Assembly: GCA_905182995.1 (NCBI GenBank)
Contig: CAJJDP010000002.1
Span: 744,001 to 808,000 of the forward strand
DNA from: Paramecium octaurelia
Lineage: Eukaryota; Ciliophora; Oligohymenophorea; Peniculida; Parameciidae
Reading direction: 5' to 3'
DNA length: 64,000 nucleotides
Positions 26,601 through 38,243 of this stretch are shown piece by piece. The number at the start of each line of letters is the position of its first letter. The stretch's first letter is position 1. Both the position numbers and the translations under genes were made by a program. The notes under the pieces are model-generated. The model was not told the DNA's origin, made no database searches, and worked only from the letters and a program-made list of their open reading frames with translations.

Positions 26601-29600
26601 TTTCTTCTGATCTAGCGTTTATCAACTCAACTAAATTGCTATATACTTTAAAATTTGTTTCTAGACTTTTGGTACATTTTTTTAAATCACCACAATTTTG
26701 TAATGATAGAGTTTCAGGCACAATATATTTATATTTTTAATTTTCATCCACATAATAGCACTTAAATGAATATTTTAAGTACTAAGAGGTCTGATTAAAA
26801 AATAAATTAATTTAAGAGATTTCTGATGAAGTTCTTGGATAACAAGCTGTGCAATAATTAGGACAGCTTTCACATTAAGAATCTATTTAGGTTAAAAGAT
26901 TATCATATTTATAACTTCTTAGTTTATTAAAAACAGTAGATTTGCATTTCAAACACCGAGATGAATATTATTACAAAGCATCGCTAATAATTCTACAATC
27001 TTCGCAATCAGCATCACAACCTGGAATACAAGCATTTTAGAAAAGGAGATAATTAGGTTAGCAACTTAAACATATAATTTCTTATTCAGAATTATCTAAA
27101 TCATTAGAATAGGTTTCAAATGGATGTTAACCATTTTAATTAATAAAATTGAAATAAAAAGCTTTGATTTCCCATTTCCAATAGTCTTTATATCTACTAC
27201 TTTACTAGGAACATGTTTAACAAAGATTAGGACATTGTTTGCATAATCCAGTTTATACGTTTGAATAATATCCTTCTTTACATACAATACAGAATGAAGG
27301 TAATGTAGGTGAGTAATTATTAATACATTGTGAACACAATTGAGTATCCTAACAAAAAGTAGATTAAATCGAATTTGATAAGGATTGACTCTTTAAACAA
27401 ACAATACCTTGATTTACATCTAAGCTATATCCAACATCACATTCTGCCATATCTTCACTTAATAATTGGCATTTTTAAGTTTAAAAAGAATAATAGTATC
27501 CTTTAGCACATTGAGCACATCCAAGATGAATTTGATAGAAATTGTTCATAATTTATTCTCTATTTATATCTATTGATACTATTAAGTTATTTTCATTATC
27601 ATAAACATATTCATAGCAATATTCACAATTTTCTATTGAACAATAAGCACAATTGATCCTATCTAAACTTATATAATATTTCTTATCCTATATGCAATAA
27701 AAACACTATAAAGAATCACATTATTTACAATATTATCCACAATCTATGCATAAATTATTCTAATAGTATTATTACTCTAAACAATAAAAGTCATACTAAC
27801 ATAGTTCTCCTCTACTACTATCAAAATAGCACAAATCACATTTTGTACATAATTTACAAATTCTTTCAGTTGTTAAATAATATTTAGGAGAACATTAAAC
27901 ACAGAAGTATTCTGACTCGCAATATTCACATCCATCTATACATAAATGACATTCTCCTTATTATAAAAAGTATCCGCTCTTGCAATATGTTTAATTCTAT
28001 TGCATATATTTACCCCCAATAATTTAGGATGAAAATTCAAACCGGTTATTAAAATTAAGTTTATATCTTAATTTTAAATTAAAAATTACATTTCAACATC
28101 AGAATAGAATCTTTCTAAAAAATAAAAAGGTGATTCTGAATTCTCAGCTATTAAATCAAAATCACACAAAAATGTTTGGTTAAAAAGTCCTGGACTAAGA
28201 TAGCATAAAGCACAATTTAATTTGTAGTCCATTATATCTTAAGAAAAGTGGGGACTCATGATAAAGTAATATATATACCAGGCTATGCAAGAACCATAAT
28301 ATTAAAAATATCCAAAATCACACTATATTTTGGATTCATCGCATTGATAATAACCAACAGTATTGCAAGGTACTTCAAGATATTTTAACTCAAATACTCC
28401 ATTGTAATCTGATAGGCCTTAGAAATATTATTAGAATTATACTTTTGCAGGCTACTGTTGTAGATGTTTCTAAATAACCATCTAAGCATATGCATTAATT
28501 AGTATTTGGAGAGTAAATTCTATTTAAATTTTCATCACAACTTAGACAATCCTTATCAGTAATTCCTTTGCAAGTTTAACATGAATAATGACAAGGAATT
28601 TCATATGATGATTCATAATTTCTTTAGCAATAATAGGAGAACTTCCAATCACTTAATTATCCTCTAAAATTAAAACTAGATAAGTAATCACCTCCAATTT
28701 AAAAATTCAAGATCACATCAGAAAAATGATTAATTTGATGATTCCATTTGCACTCAATAAATTAATCATTTTAAGGAAAATAAACTCGATATATAGGTCT
28801 TCCTTGATTTAAAGAGGAGCCTTCTTCATACTAAATAAAATGCCATTAAGTCAATAAATCTTACAAGGAATCATCTAAAATCTAAAAGGTTTCAATCTAA
28901 TCAAAAGATTCTAAATATGGAAAAGAATAACTATAAGTTGAGGCTTAAAAACCATTCAAACTTATTATTTGATGTTGATTATACATAATCTATAACAATT
29001 CATATTATTGTAATTGATTCTAAGAATTTATCCAATTTATTGATATAGCTAATAATGCACTATCAAATTTAATTTCTATATCTATTGGAGTTTGTTTAAC
29101 CCAACCTGAAAATTTATAAGTATTTTAAAAAATGTTGTCCGTTTAACCATTTGTACTTTGACCTCCAGTGAAACTTTCATTATAACTCAAGAGCTAAGTT
29201 TTGATTTACATACACAATAATTCCACATTACATGTTTATTTAAATGAGGTTAAATCTTCTAAAATATTGATTGATGTGGTTTCTACTTATTTAATAATAC
29301 CTAAAAATGGATAGGTGATTATATTTGTTTCTTGTATTTAAATGTTTTTGAAATATCTTATGGAACTTTTTAATTAATCAGTATTTTTGACTTTAATCAT
29401 TGAATCTAATGTTTCCTAATATAATTAATCTAAATTAGATTAATAATAATAGAGAAAGATATGATTTATGTCATAATGATTATAAAAATAAAAGAAGATC
29501 CAAACTCCTTCAAAATTGAAAATATCAATTGGAAGTGTTTTCTTTATTATTGATTAGTCGACGTAAAAATAGATTATATAATTGATTGTCTTTTACACTT

Positions 29601-29966
29601 TATTGAATTCAATAAAATTGAAAAGTAATTATGAATCATCAGAAACTCTTATTAATGAGTAAAGAAAGTAATTAATAATGTCTAAGTTTAATTATTCATC
29701 ACTTATTTCTAAAATTTAAAATATAAGTTGTACATCCTTTATAATCCTCTTTTAATGGTACATATCGAAACCAGAATCCTTAACCAAAAGATGCAAACTC
29801 ACTTTGATCATTCAAATCTTAGATCTAATCAATTTAAATCAAATTATCGTAATCCCTTACGTCAAATTAATTGTAAATGCATTAAGTACTCTATACAATT
29901 AGGATGCTTCATCTAAATACATAAATACTTGAGTGAAAAACTTAGTAAAATGATCGCAATTTCCAT
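20614..29966 (-). CDS. Giant cysteine-rich, beta-helix membrane protein
   Basis: Product of 3064 residues, introns at 29856-29889, 29709-29733, 28418-28442, 28067-28089, 23899-23927 and 20786-20807. It opens with a hydrophobic signal-like segment (MEIAIILLSFSLK). Residues about 60-430 are beta-rich, LamG-like. About 430-1050 is a furin/growth-factor-receptor type Cys-rich region (CHYSCQTCKG, CIDGCEYCESEYFC and many CxxC knots). About 1120-2310 looks like a right-handed beta-helix with Asn/Ser/Ile-rich rungs and Pmp-like turns: GGAFYI, GGVLYI, GGAIYI, GGACYI, GGGIFY, GGIYM. A second Cys patch (about 2460-2580) is followed by roughly eight membrane helices (about 2580-2950) and a cytoplasmic tail. 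This is the layout of the large ciliate family annotated as insulin-like growth factor binding/Cys-rich membrane proteins. A surface or food-vacuole role is inferred; ligands are unknown. Confidence 0.92.
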
Positions 29967-31217
29967 TGTTAAAAATTTACAAAATAATTTTACAATTTGT
30001 ATTATTATTATTATCAAACAAATATATCAATAAATATGTAATTCAACCTTGTTGTTATCTGCGAAAACCTAACTAATCTCTTTAAGCACCTATAAAAATG
30101 ATATATATTTATATTGGTTATAAAAGGTCAGAGTATAGCCTAGATTATGTACTCATGATATTATAGTACTACTCTTTACAAGTCATCATTATGCCAAAAG
30201 ACTCTATGTTAATTTTTATATATTCAATCTAACTAATTTTTTTATTATTATGGGAATACCTTATAATAAAATTAGAATCAAGGATCTCCATTTTTCCATA
30301 TAAGTTTTTTATTATTTTTATTGAGATATATTGTGATCAAACTTTTGGATTGATTAATTATATTAGTATGTAAATGAAAGATAATTTCAGAAATTAAATT
30401 GAATAGAGATTTTATATATCATTAAATTAATTGCAGATAAATAATTAATTGAAATCGACATCTTAAAGGATATCCATTTTTTGTATAGCAGGGTAAAAAA
30501 GTTGAGATTTGACAATAAATTGTGTATAAATTATGTAAATTGGAAAATGTAAATGAATAATGAAAAATAATAAATAATAAATAATAAATTGAATAAGGAT
30601 GCATTGATTAAGGACTAAAATTTCTGATCGATGAGAAATGAAGTTATTATTAATAGTTGAGGATGTAAAGCAAAAGAAAAAATAATGAAATATAAACACA
30701 TAAAAATTTGATATTAAAAATGAAAGGAGACAATTTACATAATAAATGTGATAAATTACTCTTTACGATCCCATAATAGAATGATTATATGCAATTCTAA
30801 TTTTAGTTAAACCTCCATTATTACAATATTATTCTAATTTAAGTTGAAAAAATTTATTTCCAGAAATAGAAAATAATTAGCTTTAAAAGTAATGAGTAAA
30901 AGTGTCTATTTGAAATTAATAAGAAAGCGAGATCTAATTTCAGAATTAGGTAAAATAGTCAAAAGTTAGTTATATAGATAAACAATAAAATACCAAAAAG
31001 GATTTTTGTTTTATGAATAATTTAGTTCATTCATATTTTATATTAGTAATTGAACTAACTTACATTATACTCATAATTGTGGATTATAAACCATATCTTT
31101 ATTATTTTAATGCATCAGAATTCTCTTTTACAGCTTTGATAAATTAACATCATTTAATCAGAAATTTTTGATTATTATTTTATAGTTATTAATTTTCAAT
31201 ATAAAATTAGATGTCAA
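29967..31217. other. Intergenic, very AT-rich, with a short TAA-type microsatellite
   Basis: This 1.25 kb stretch is the upstream region of the giant surface protein and the downstream region of the RING/TRAF gene. Around 30565-30590 there is a simple repeat of AATAATAAATAATAAATAA type. Open frames here are short and of low complexity, for example about 55 codons from the ATG at 30892, and none shows a domain. Confidence 0.45.
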
Positions 31218-32223
31218 TCATTATTGAGCTGATTTATAGCAGCTAACACAAATATCAAAGTCACATTCTCTATCACTCCAAACTCCCTGTCCTTTTTTAA
31301 ATGGAGCGTCTCCACAAAAATCACAAGAAATGCTTGCACGAGCCTATTAAAATTGTAGAAAAATAATACATTTTAATCGAATGATAATAAATGATTGTTT
31401 GGGCATTTTTAATTGTTAAAGTATGGTCTTTTACATTATTGGCAATAAATCTTTTAGCATTATTAACATTTAAATCTGGCTATTTCATTGGTTAATGTGC
31501 ATCTAGCGCATTTTTGACCGTATAGTGGTTCAATCCAAATTAATTGATGACCTTTATCACAAGTTAATTATTTTATTGCTTAAGGTCTTTCTACTAATTA
31601 TTGCAGTATCTTAATTTATTATTATTATTCCTATTAGGTGGCCTACTGCTGAATATATAGTTATTTAAGCTGATTTATTATCAAGTTCTATTCTTCTATT
31701 AATTATTTCATAGTCCTAATGCAATTATGATCTTGACTTATTTTATAAATTGAAAGACATTAATCACATGTGATTTTCCTAAATTAGCATTTTTATTTAT
31801 GCTCTTCTAGATTAAGGTTTTTTACCTTCTCTTCGCACCCTTCATTCTAACAGTTTTGTATGGTGTGTTTGCATTCTTTAAAATGTGAATCCATCATTCC
31901 CAACTCTATAATTTGTTCACAATCAGCATTTTAGCATTTAAGATTTAAATGGGAAATTGAATTTTTAACGAACCTATGAGGCTCTTTGAGTTTAATATCA
32001 TTTTCAGAACATCTATATGGACAATTCGCTTTGAATTATAATTATTAATACATTTCTTTTTCAACCAATCATTGATGCATTCAAGGCAATATAAATGCTA
32101 GCAATTTTCGCATTCTTTTGGATTTACAACCAATTAACAGCATATACCACACAAGAAATTCTCATCAATATTCTCTGGATTCACAATTAAGGATCTTAAC
32201 AATTATGAATTTATTTAAGACAT
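31218..32223 (-). CDS. RING, TRAF-type and ZZ-type zinc-finger protein (E3-type)
   Basis: Product of 318 residues, introns at 32029-32051 and 31344-31369. Order of domains: a RING finger at about residues 25-65 (CGICCQ, CENCQHLYCLEC, CPYRC, a C3HC4 pattern), two TRAF-type zinc fingers at about 85-150 (CQNADCEQIIELGMMDSH, CQNEGCEEKVKNLNLEEH, CDQC), a Gln-rich coiled coil at about 165-205, then further Cys pairs and a ZZ-like finger at the C-terminus (CDFCGDAPF, CDFDICVSCY). RING plus TRAF fingers plus coiled coil is the architecture of TRAF-like ubiquitin ligases. The MATH domain of animal TRAFs is missing and a ZZ-type finger stands in its place. It is divergent from the histidine-kinase-like gene with 27 bp between the two ATGs. 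Confidence 0.92.
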
Positions 32224-32250
32224 TTGGTTGAATTAATTTATATTTTATAA

Positions 32251-34315
32251 ATGCTTAAGTTGATTTAAGTATTTCTACCTATACTCTTAAACTCTCTATT
32301 TGCAATAATGAGCATAATTTATTTATAACTAAAAGGTTAATAATCATACTTCCTGTATTCTGAAGTTGTTTGTTTAATCTTGGGAGCAGCCTTATTTATT
32401 GTAGCTCAATTTTAACCTAAGCAAAAGCAAATATGTAAATTTTGATACTCATTAATTTAGAACAAGATCATTCCCCAGTCTTATTTATTATTTTATTATT
32501 GGTGTAGTTTTGCAGCCTGCTACAATTAGATTATAGATCGTTAACATAGAATATATTAAGCTTATTAATAGGTGGGATGTTAATCCTTCAAAAATTGAAC
32601 TAAACAAGTTAACAAAATTATATCAAAATTAAAAAGACAAAGGCACTCTTATAATCTATAACATTATTATTCATTTTTATACTTGTTATAATATCACAGA
32701 AATAAAGTCAGTATCAATTTGTAGAATTAGCTATAACATTTATTTTAGTGATAGTTTTTTTAGTCATTTAACTTTAACCAAAGAAATTAGACAAAAAATC
32801 TTAAAATAAAATAATCTCGCTTACCTAAAATTCAACTACCTAGTAAATTAATTCTTATCATTTATGGGAGAAATTCTTAGAGAAGTAAATTCTAGTTGTG
32901 TCAGCAAATAACAATGAAATAGTCATTGAAAAAATTAGTGAATATTTAGATTAATATTTAAAGGAGAAAAATCAAAATATTGATGACTATTTAAAAAAAA
33001 CTTAAATTATTGAAATCTCTTTTTAAAATGAAAATATCGTACTGAATTAAATGATAGAACTTAAACAATCTCTGCATTAGTATATAAAAGATATGTTAAA
33101 TGATAATGAAAAATAAAAAACCGTTCCAAGAAATTGGAAAATACATCAATTTTAAGAAGATCAATCGTCTAAATTAATGTCTCCCAATGAATCTAGATCT
33201 CAATTATCAATTATGTTCAAATAGGAGTCCGAAATTTTGAAAAAATCTAGTATAAATAATGGAAATAATGCAATTGATTAAGTATATTGTCAATAATATT
33301 TAGAGTACATTTGAAAAAGAATACTTGAACAAATCAATTAAAGATTTAAGTTTAATATCGACTAGTTAACTTTAGTAATCCTAATCCTCTTTGGTTTAGA
33401 ATAAATTCAAATTGTTAGGAATATATAACTAAGATAAGTAAAATTACAAAAAAATCACATTTAATAACTAAAATTAAGCTATAATTTTAGAATTTGAGGA
33501 AGATAACATTGATTAATTAAAAATAAAACTAAATGATATCTAAAACTAGTATAAATTGACAGTCACCAAGATATTATGTTAAAGAGTATCATTGATGTTG
33601 AAAGATCTAAAATCTAAATTAAACTATATAATAACTTAAGATCCAAATTTAAAACTAATAAGTTAAATATAATCACAAGTATATTTAATAAAGGTATGTA
33701 ATAACAATTTGTTGTATTTTTTAACAGATGATTTCAAAGAAGGAAAGCAATCGTAATTAAATTTGGATGTTTTTCTTAATAAAATTATTAGTAATTTACG
33801 CTAAGATACTATTATTTATGACAAAAGTATAACAATTAGTATTAACAATGAATAATTACTGAATCAACATGTAAGTACATATCCTTTATATCTGGAATTC
33901 ATAATTGCCAATCTCATATATAACGCAATTTAATAATGTTCGAAAACAGACTCTACTCATTCAATAATTATAAATTTAAAACAATTAAACAATTAAGATA
34001 TTAAATTTGAAATTATTGATGATGCGGGAGGATTTGCTAACAAATTAGAATATTCAAGTAATATTATTAATTATGGAAGGAGTTCTTGCTGGAAAATTAG
34101 GTATTTTTGTGGTTCAGAAACTGTTGCCTCATATATCATAATATCCAATATTGAAGTTTAAAACTATCGATTTGGGTGGAATTAAAAAAGGAAATTTAGT
34201 CTCGTTTTAAATATCCAGACATATAAAAAAAATAAATAATTCGAAAAAATACTCTGCATAAAATATTTTGAATTAGGATATCTATAATGTAGCTAAGATA
34301 ATATAATCATTATGA
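32251..34315 (+). CDS. Membrane histidine-kinase-like protein lacking an H-box histidine
   Basis: Product of 661 residues, introns at 32355-32389 (35 nt), 33282-33303 and 34058-34079. The first 190 residues hold about five to six hydrophobic helices. Residues about 190-330 are a charged linker. The C-terminal third is a GHKL/HATPase-type fold: N-box EFIIANLIYNAI at about 529, G1 box IIDDAGGFAN at about 571, and G2-like VLAGKLGIFVVQKLL at about 590. Where a histidine kinase should have the phosphoacceptor motif SHELRTPL the matching helix (about 424) reads CQRVSLMLKDLKSKL, without His. No receiver domain follows. So it may bind ATP but probably does not autophosphorylate on His; a sensor or scaffold role is inferred. 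The start was chosen at the ATG that opens the first membrane helix. Confidence 0.85.
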
Positions 34316-34399
34316 AAATGAATCATTACATTTATATTTTAACATATTATTTATAATTCAACTAAATTTGTGTTAAAATACACTAATAATTTTACTTGG

Positions 34400-36534
34400 A
34401 TGAATAAGGACGTAGAAGAAAAAATAAGGGAGAGAATCAAATCACAGTATCCATTTCCCCCATATTAATCCTAACTTGATTTGTCTAAAGATATTTACAT
34501 GAGTTTAGCATAAGGAACTAAAGTATAAATGTCGATGATTTGTAAAGGTTTCGATTTTTGAATCTCCAACAGGAACAGGAAAAAGTTATGCACTAATTGA
34601 GGGAGCTTTGAATTATTTAGAAGATATCAAGTCAAATACATTAATCAAAGTAAAGTAGAAATGTTAAATTGATGATGGCATGCCAGATTGGTTTAATGAA
34701 CCAGACGTTGATCTTAAGTTAAATCCTTTAAAAAAACTCAATGGTATATTAGATTTTTGAATTAGAAAACAAATAACAGAAAAAACATGTTAAATTGGTA
34801 GATGATGATGCTATATTTGACTATTCAAGTAGCGAAGAAACCAAAATTAATCTGAGAGGATAATCATTGAATGATAAGATAATCTACTGTAGTCGTACTC
34901 ATTCTTAATTGAAATAATTTATAAATGAAATTAGAAGATCTAAACACAAAGTTAGAGTTTCAACGATCGGATCTAGGTAGCAACTCTGTGTCAATTAATC
35001 AATATTAAGTAAGGCAAATAACAATGTAAATAAATTAAATCATCTTTGTAAAAGTCATAAAAAGTAGTGTTCTTATTACAAGTCTTTAGATACTTTGGAG
35101 TAATACACATAAGAAATATTTGACATAAATGATTTACTTACTGTGAGTAAGAAATGTCAATCTTGCCCTTATTATGCAGCCAAGGAATTGTCATTACAAG
35201 CTGATATTATTTGCACTCCTTATTAGTTATTGATGGAGTCAATAGATTAATATATTGAACCTATAATAATTGTAGATGAAGCTCATAATTTTGGTTCAGC
35301 TCTTTTACAAACTGAATCTTGCGAAATATCCTTAAGCTAATTAAATATTATTGTTGGAGGTATTGATGACTATAGAAAAAAGTATCACCAAAGGGTTAAA
35401 GCTAAAACGTTATATTATCTGAATTAATTATTGCAATTATGCAAATCTTTAATAGATAAAATCAAAACAAAGTAAAGTGGGAGTCTCATAACTTTAATTG
35501 ATTTCATGGTAGAAATAGGTATTCCTAAGATGAACATCATAAAATTAATAAAATTTGTATAAAATAAAGAGATGAGACAGAGAATTAATGGATTCATTGA
35601 TTCATCATAAAATGTTACACATTACTCTAGCTTTGAATGTTTTTGTAAATTTATTTCATAATTAATTCTCACATCCTAAAAGGAATCAATTCTATATATT
35701 GAGAAATCAAATACTATGAAATTGTCAAAAATTAATAATTATTCAAGTTTTTAAACATTAATAGACAAATCAAGAAACTTAGTCTTTTTGGGTGGAACCC
35801 TATAACCATTAAATGAATTTGAAATATTCAAAGAGAAGGTTGATTCTAATGAGTTTATTTTTAAAGAATACCCTCATATAATTTCGAAAGACAGATGTTA
35901 ATTATTAATAATCAATGCATAATTAGACTATTCGTTTAAATAAAAGAATGAAAATTTGAATTAACTTATGATTCAAACAAATTCACTTATTTAAGACATA
36001 GAAAAATGCATTCCAGAGGGAATTGTAATCTTCATGTAAACCTATACTTTTTTAGAGCAATTCAAATAATATTCAAAAACAAATAATCTACAATTTAACA
36101 AATAAGTATTTTTTGATGAGAAATAAAATTCTTAAATTCTGGAGAAATATTCTGAAGTGGCTAAAAAAGGTGCAATTCTCTTATCAGTTGTAGGGGGTTC
36201 ATTATCAGAAGGAATTAACTTTTCTGATCATTTAGCTAGAGCAGTAATTATATTTGGAGTTCCATACCCAAATCTTGATAGCTTTGAACTGAAAGAATAA
36301 ATTAATATAAATGGTAATTAATATTATGATAATATCACAATGAGAGCTGTTAACTAATGTATTGGAAGAGTCATCAGACATAAAAATGATTATGGTCTGC
36401 TTTTCTTAATAGATAAAAGATTTTCTGAAGATAAACTAAGATTAAAATTTTCGACTTGGTTATAGAACAGAATCACAATTTAAAATGATTTTAAGGGAAC
36501 TAATTTTTTTGAATCATTTAAGAAGATACTCTGA
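34400..36534 (+). CDS. Fe-S DNA helicase of the DDX11/ChlR1 (XPD) family
   Basis: Product of 695 residues, introns at 34523-34547 and 34744-34765. Helicase motifs are in order: Q-like FPPYQSQ, Walker [18 protein letters not shown] (Ia), the Fe-S cluster cysteines in QQLCVNQS, LCKSHKKQC and CQSCPYY, DEAH box VDEAHN, then motif III/IV region FLGGTLQPLNEF, motif [19 protein letters not shown] and motif [11 protein letters not shown]. The THSQL and GGTLQP forms are typical of DDX11/CHL1 rather than of XPD or FANCJ. Relatives unwind DNA 5' to 3' and act in sister chromatid cohesion. The insertion between motifs I and Ia is short and acidic, compared with the longer one in animals. It converges with the copine gene, 33 bp between stops. 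Confidence 0.94.
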
Positions 36535-36567
36535 TTAATATTTTTTATTTTAATACTCATAGAATTA

Positions 36568-38243
36568 TCATGCCAATTTACTTAAATCTATTTATTAAGC
36601 AGGATTTGGACCCTTTCCAATCAATTATTTATACTAAATTAGTTAATCAGGTAATTCTGAAAGCAATTCTTTAGCCAACTCTCCTGGCTTTCCAGAGAAT
36701 TTCAAAAATGGCACAAATTAAACAACATCTCTTAAACAATCTTAATATTATGGACCATCTCCATCCAATTCCTCCATCATCTAAAAATTAGCATTGCCAA
36801 CTCCGACTATTATAATAGATAGAGGAAGTTTTGCTGCTTTCTTAACCAATTTAATGCATTCATCCATATCATCAATTTAACCATCTGTCATAATTAAGAG
36901 AACATTGTAAATGTCTTTTTTTTTATTCTTTTCTGCAATTTCTATTGCATTCTCTATAATAGGAGCAAACACAGTTGGACCGCTTAATTAAACATGGTTA
37001 AGAGCATGTTGATAAGCATCCATAATTCCTGCAAGTCCATGAACTTCTGGGTCTTTTTTGTTACCATTAAGTGGGAAACTAAATATCAATATAATAGTAC
37101 CAATCATCTGTTGAATTCTTACCATAGTTAGGTAAAGAGGGTATACCACCAAAACCATATACAGGGACCTTTTTATCAAAGTCATAATTCAGTAATATTT
37201 CTGCTACTTGGCTCAATGCATTTTAATATTGATTTAATTGATTTGGAACATTATAATGTAACGAGTTTTGGTGTTTAGGATTACCGTTAGATCCTGTAAA
37301 ATCAATGGCAATTTAAAGATTAATCTATTCTCCACCTTTCAAATAATCAATAAACGATGGTTTTTAAAAGGATTTTATTCCAATAGTTCCTCCAAATTCC
37401 TAAATTGATTAAATTAATTACTCCTTTTGGTGTTTTAACTTGAAACTCGTGTATTTCTTTGAAAAATATTTACTCTATAGTAACTTCAACAGATCCAATA
37501 AATTAATGTTTTCCATCCTTTTCATTATCCCAAAGTTCAATTTTAATAGGCTATTATGGATTCTCATCATGTAATTTATCATGAGTTATTTCAAAGCCTT
37601 TCCAAATTGGACTTTCATTATCTTTTATAAATTCAGTTTCATGAACCATCAGCCAATCGGAATTCTTATGCCATTTAAAGAATCTAAGAAAAGGGTCTGA
37701 TACTCCAAACCATCCATCCATATTTTTAATCTTCTTCCCATACCATTACCAATAAATAACTTAATTTGATCCTTTTATTTCTTATCTTTTATCAGCTTTT
37801 ACCAAAAGCTTTCCTGTTTATTTATTTTTATATGAAAGTTAACCCATATAGACTTGGTTTCTTGATCCCATTATTTCCCCTACAGTAGTCTAAAAGTATA
37901 AAGTTAATCATACATTTAAAGTACCAATTATGTCGTCATCCTTAATATCTTCTCCGTCACTATCTACAACTAAGAATCTGAGGTATTGGTTTACTTCAAA
38001 GATAAAGTCCAAAACAACAGATACCTTTCAATACAGATACATATTTACTTTCCAATCAGGATTCAGGTTGTTTTTTTTAACTTCTGTTTTCACTATTAAT
38101 TTTTCAACTCCTTGTTTTCCTTCTGTTAAATAGACATATAATTAAGGGTCACTATCTGATAGAACGTCCTTCTTAGCTAGACCTCGAGCAGAGAAGAAAA
38201 GTTCAATTTTTTCCCTATCTTTAGTTTGTACTTATTATTACAT
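36568..38243 (-). CDS. Copine (two C2 domains plus vWA domain)
   Basis: Product of 527 residues, introns at 38025-38048, 37890-37913, 37400-37421 and 37079-37100. Residues about 1-130 form the first C2 domain (IELFFSARGLAKKDVLSDSDPQ, with calcium-binding Asp residues in the first loop and VVDSDGEDIKDDD in the last). About 135-265 is the second C2 domain (GVSDPFLRFFKW, IELWDNEKDGKHQFIG). About 285-500 is the copine vWA domain with a MIDAS-type IAIDFTGSNGNP. The central vWA segments SGPTVFAPIIENAIEIA and LLIMTDGQIDD are very typical. Copines are soluble proteins that move to membranes on Ca2+ rise. The short 5' extension MQQQVQTKDRE precedes the first C2 domain directly. Confidence 0.95.

Noticed and set aside
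30422-30699. Two overlapping minus-strand frames rich in Ile, Phe and Tyr
   Set aside because: They sit on a TAA-type simple repeat and have no domain; composition explains them.
32181-32452. Minus-strand frame containing KAAPKIKQTTSEYRK, possibly a small gene
   Set aside because: It overlaps the start of the RING/TRAF gene and the first exons of the histidine-kinase-like gene on the other strand; the latter is better supported.
33685-33728. GTATGT...TTAACAG as a 34-nt intron in the histidine-kinase-like gene
   Set aside because: Removing it breaks the frame leading to the N-box; reading through keeps it.
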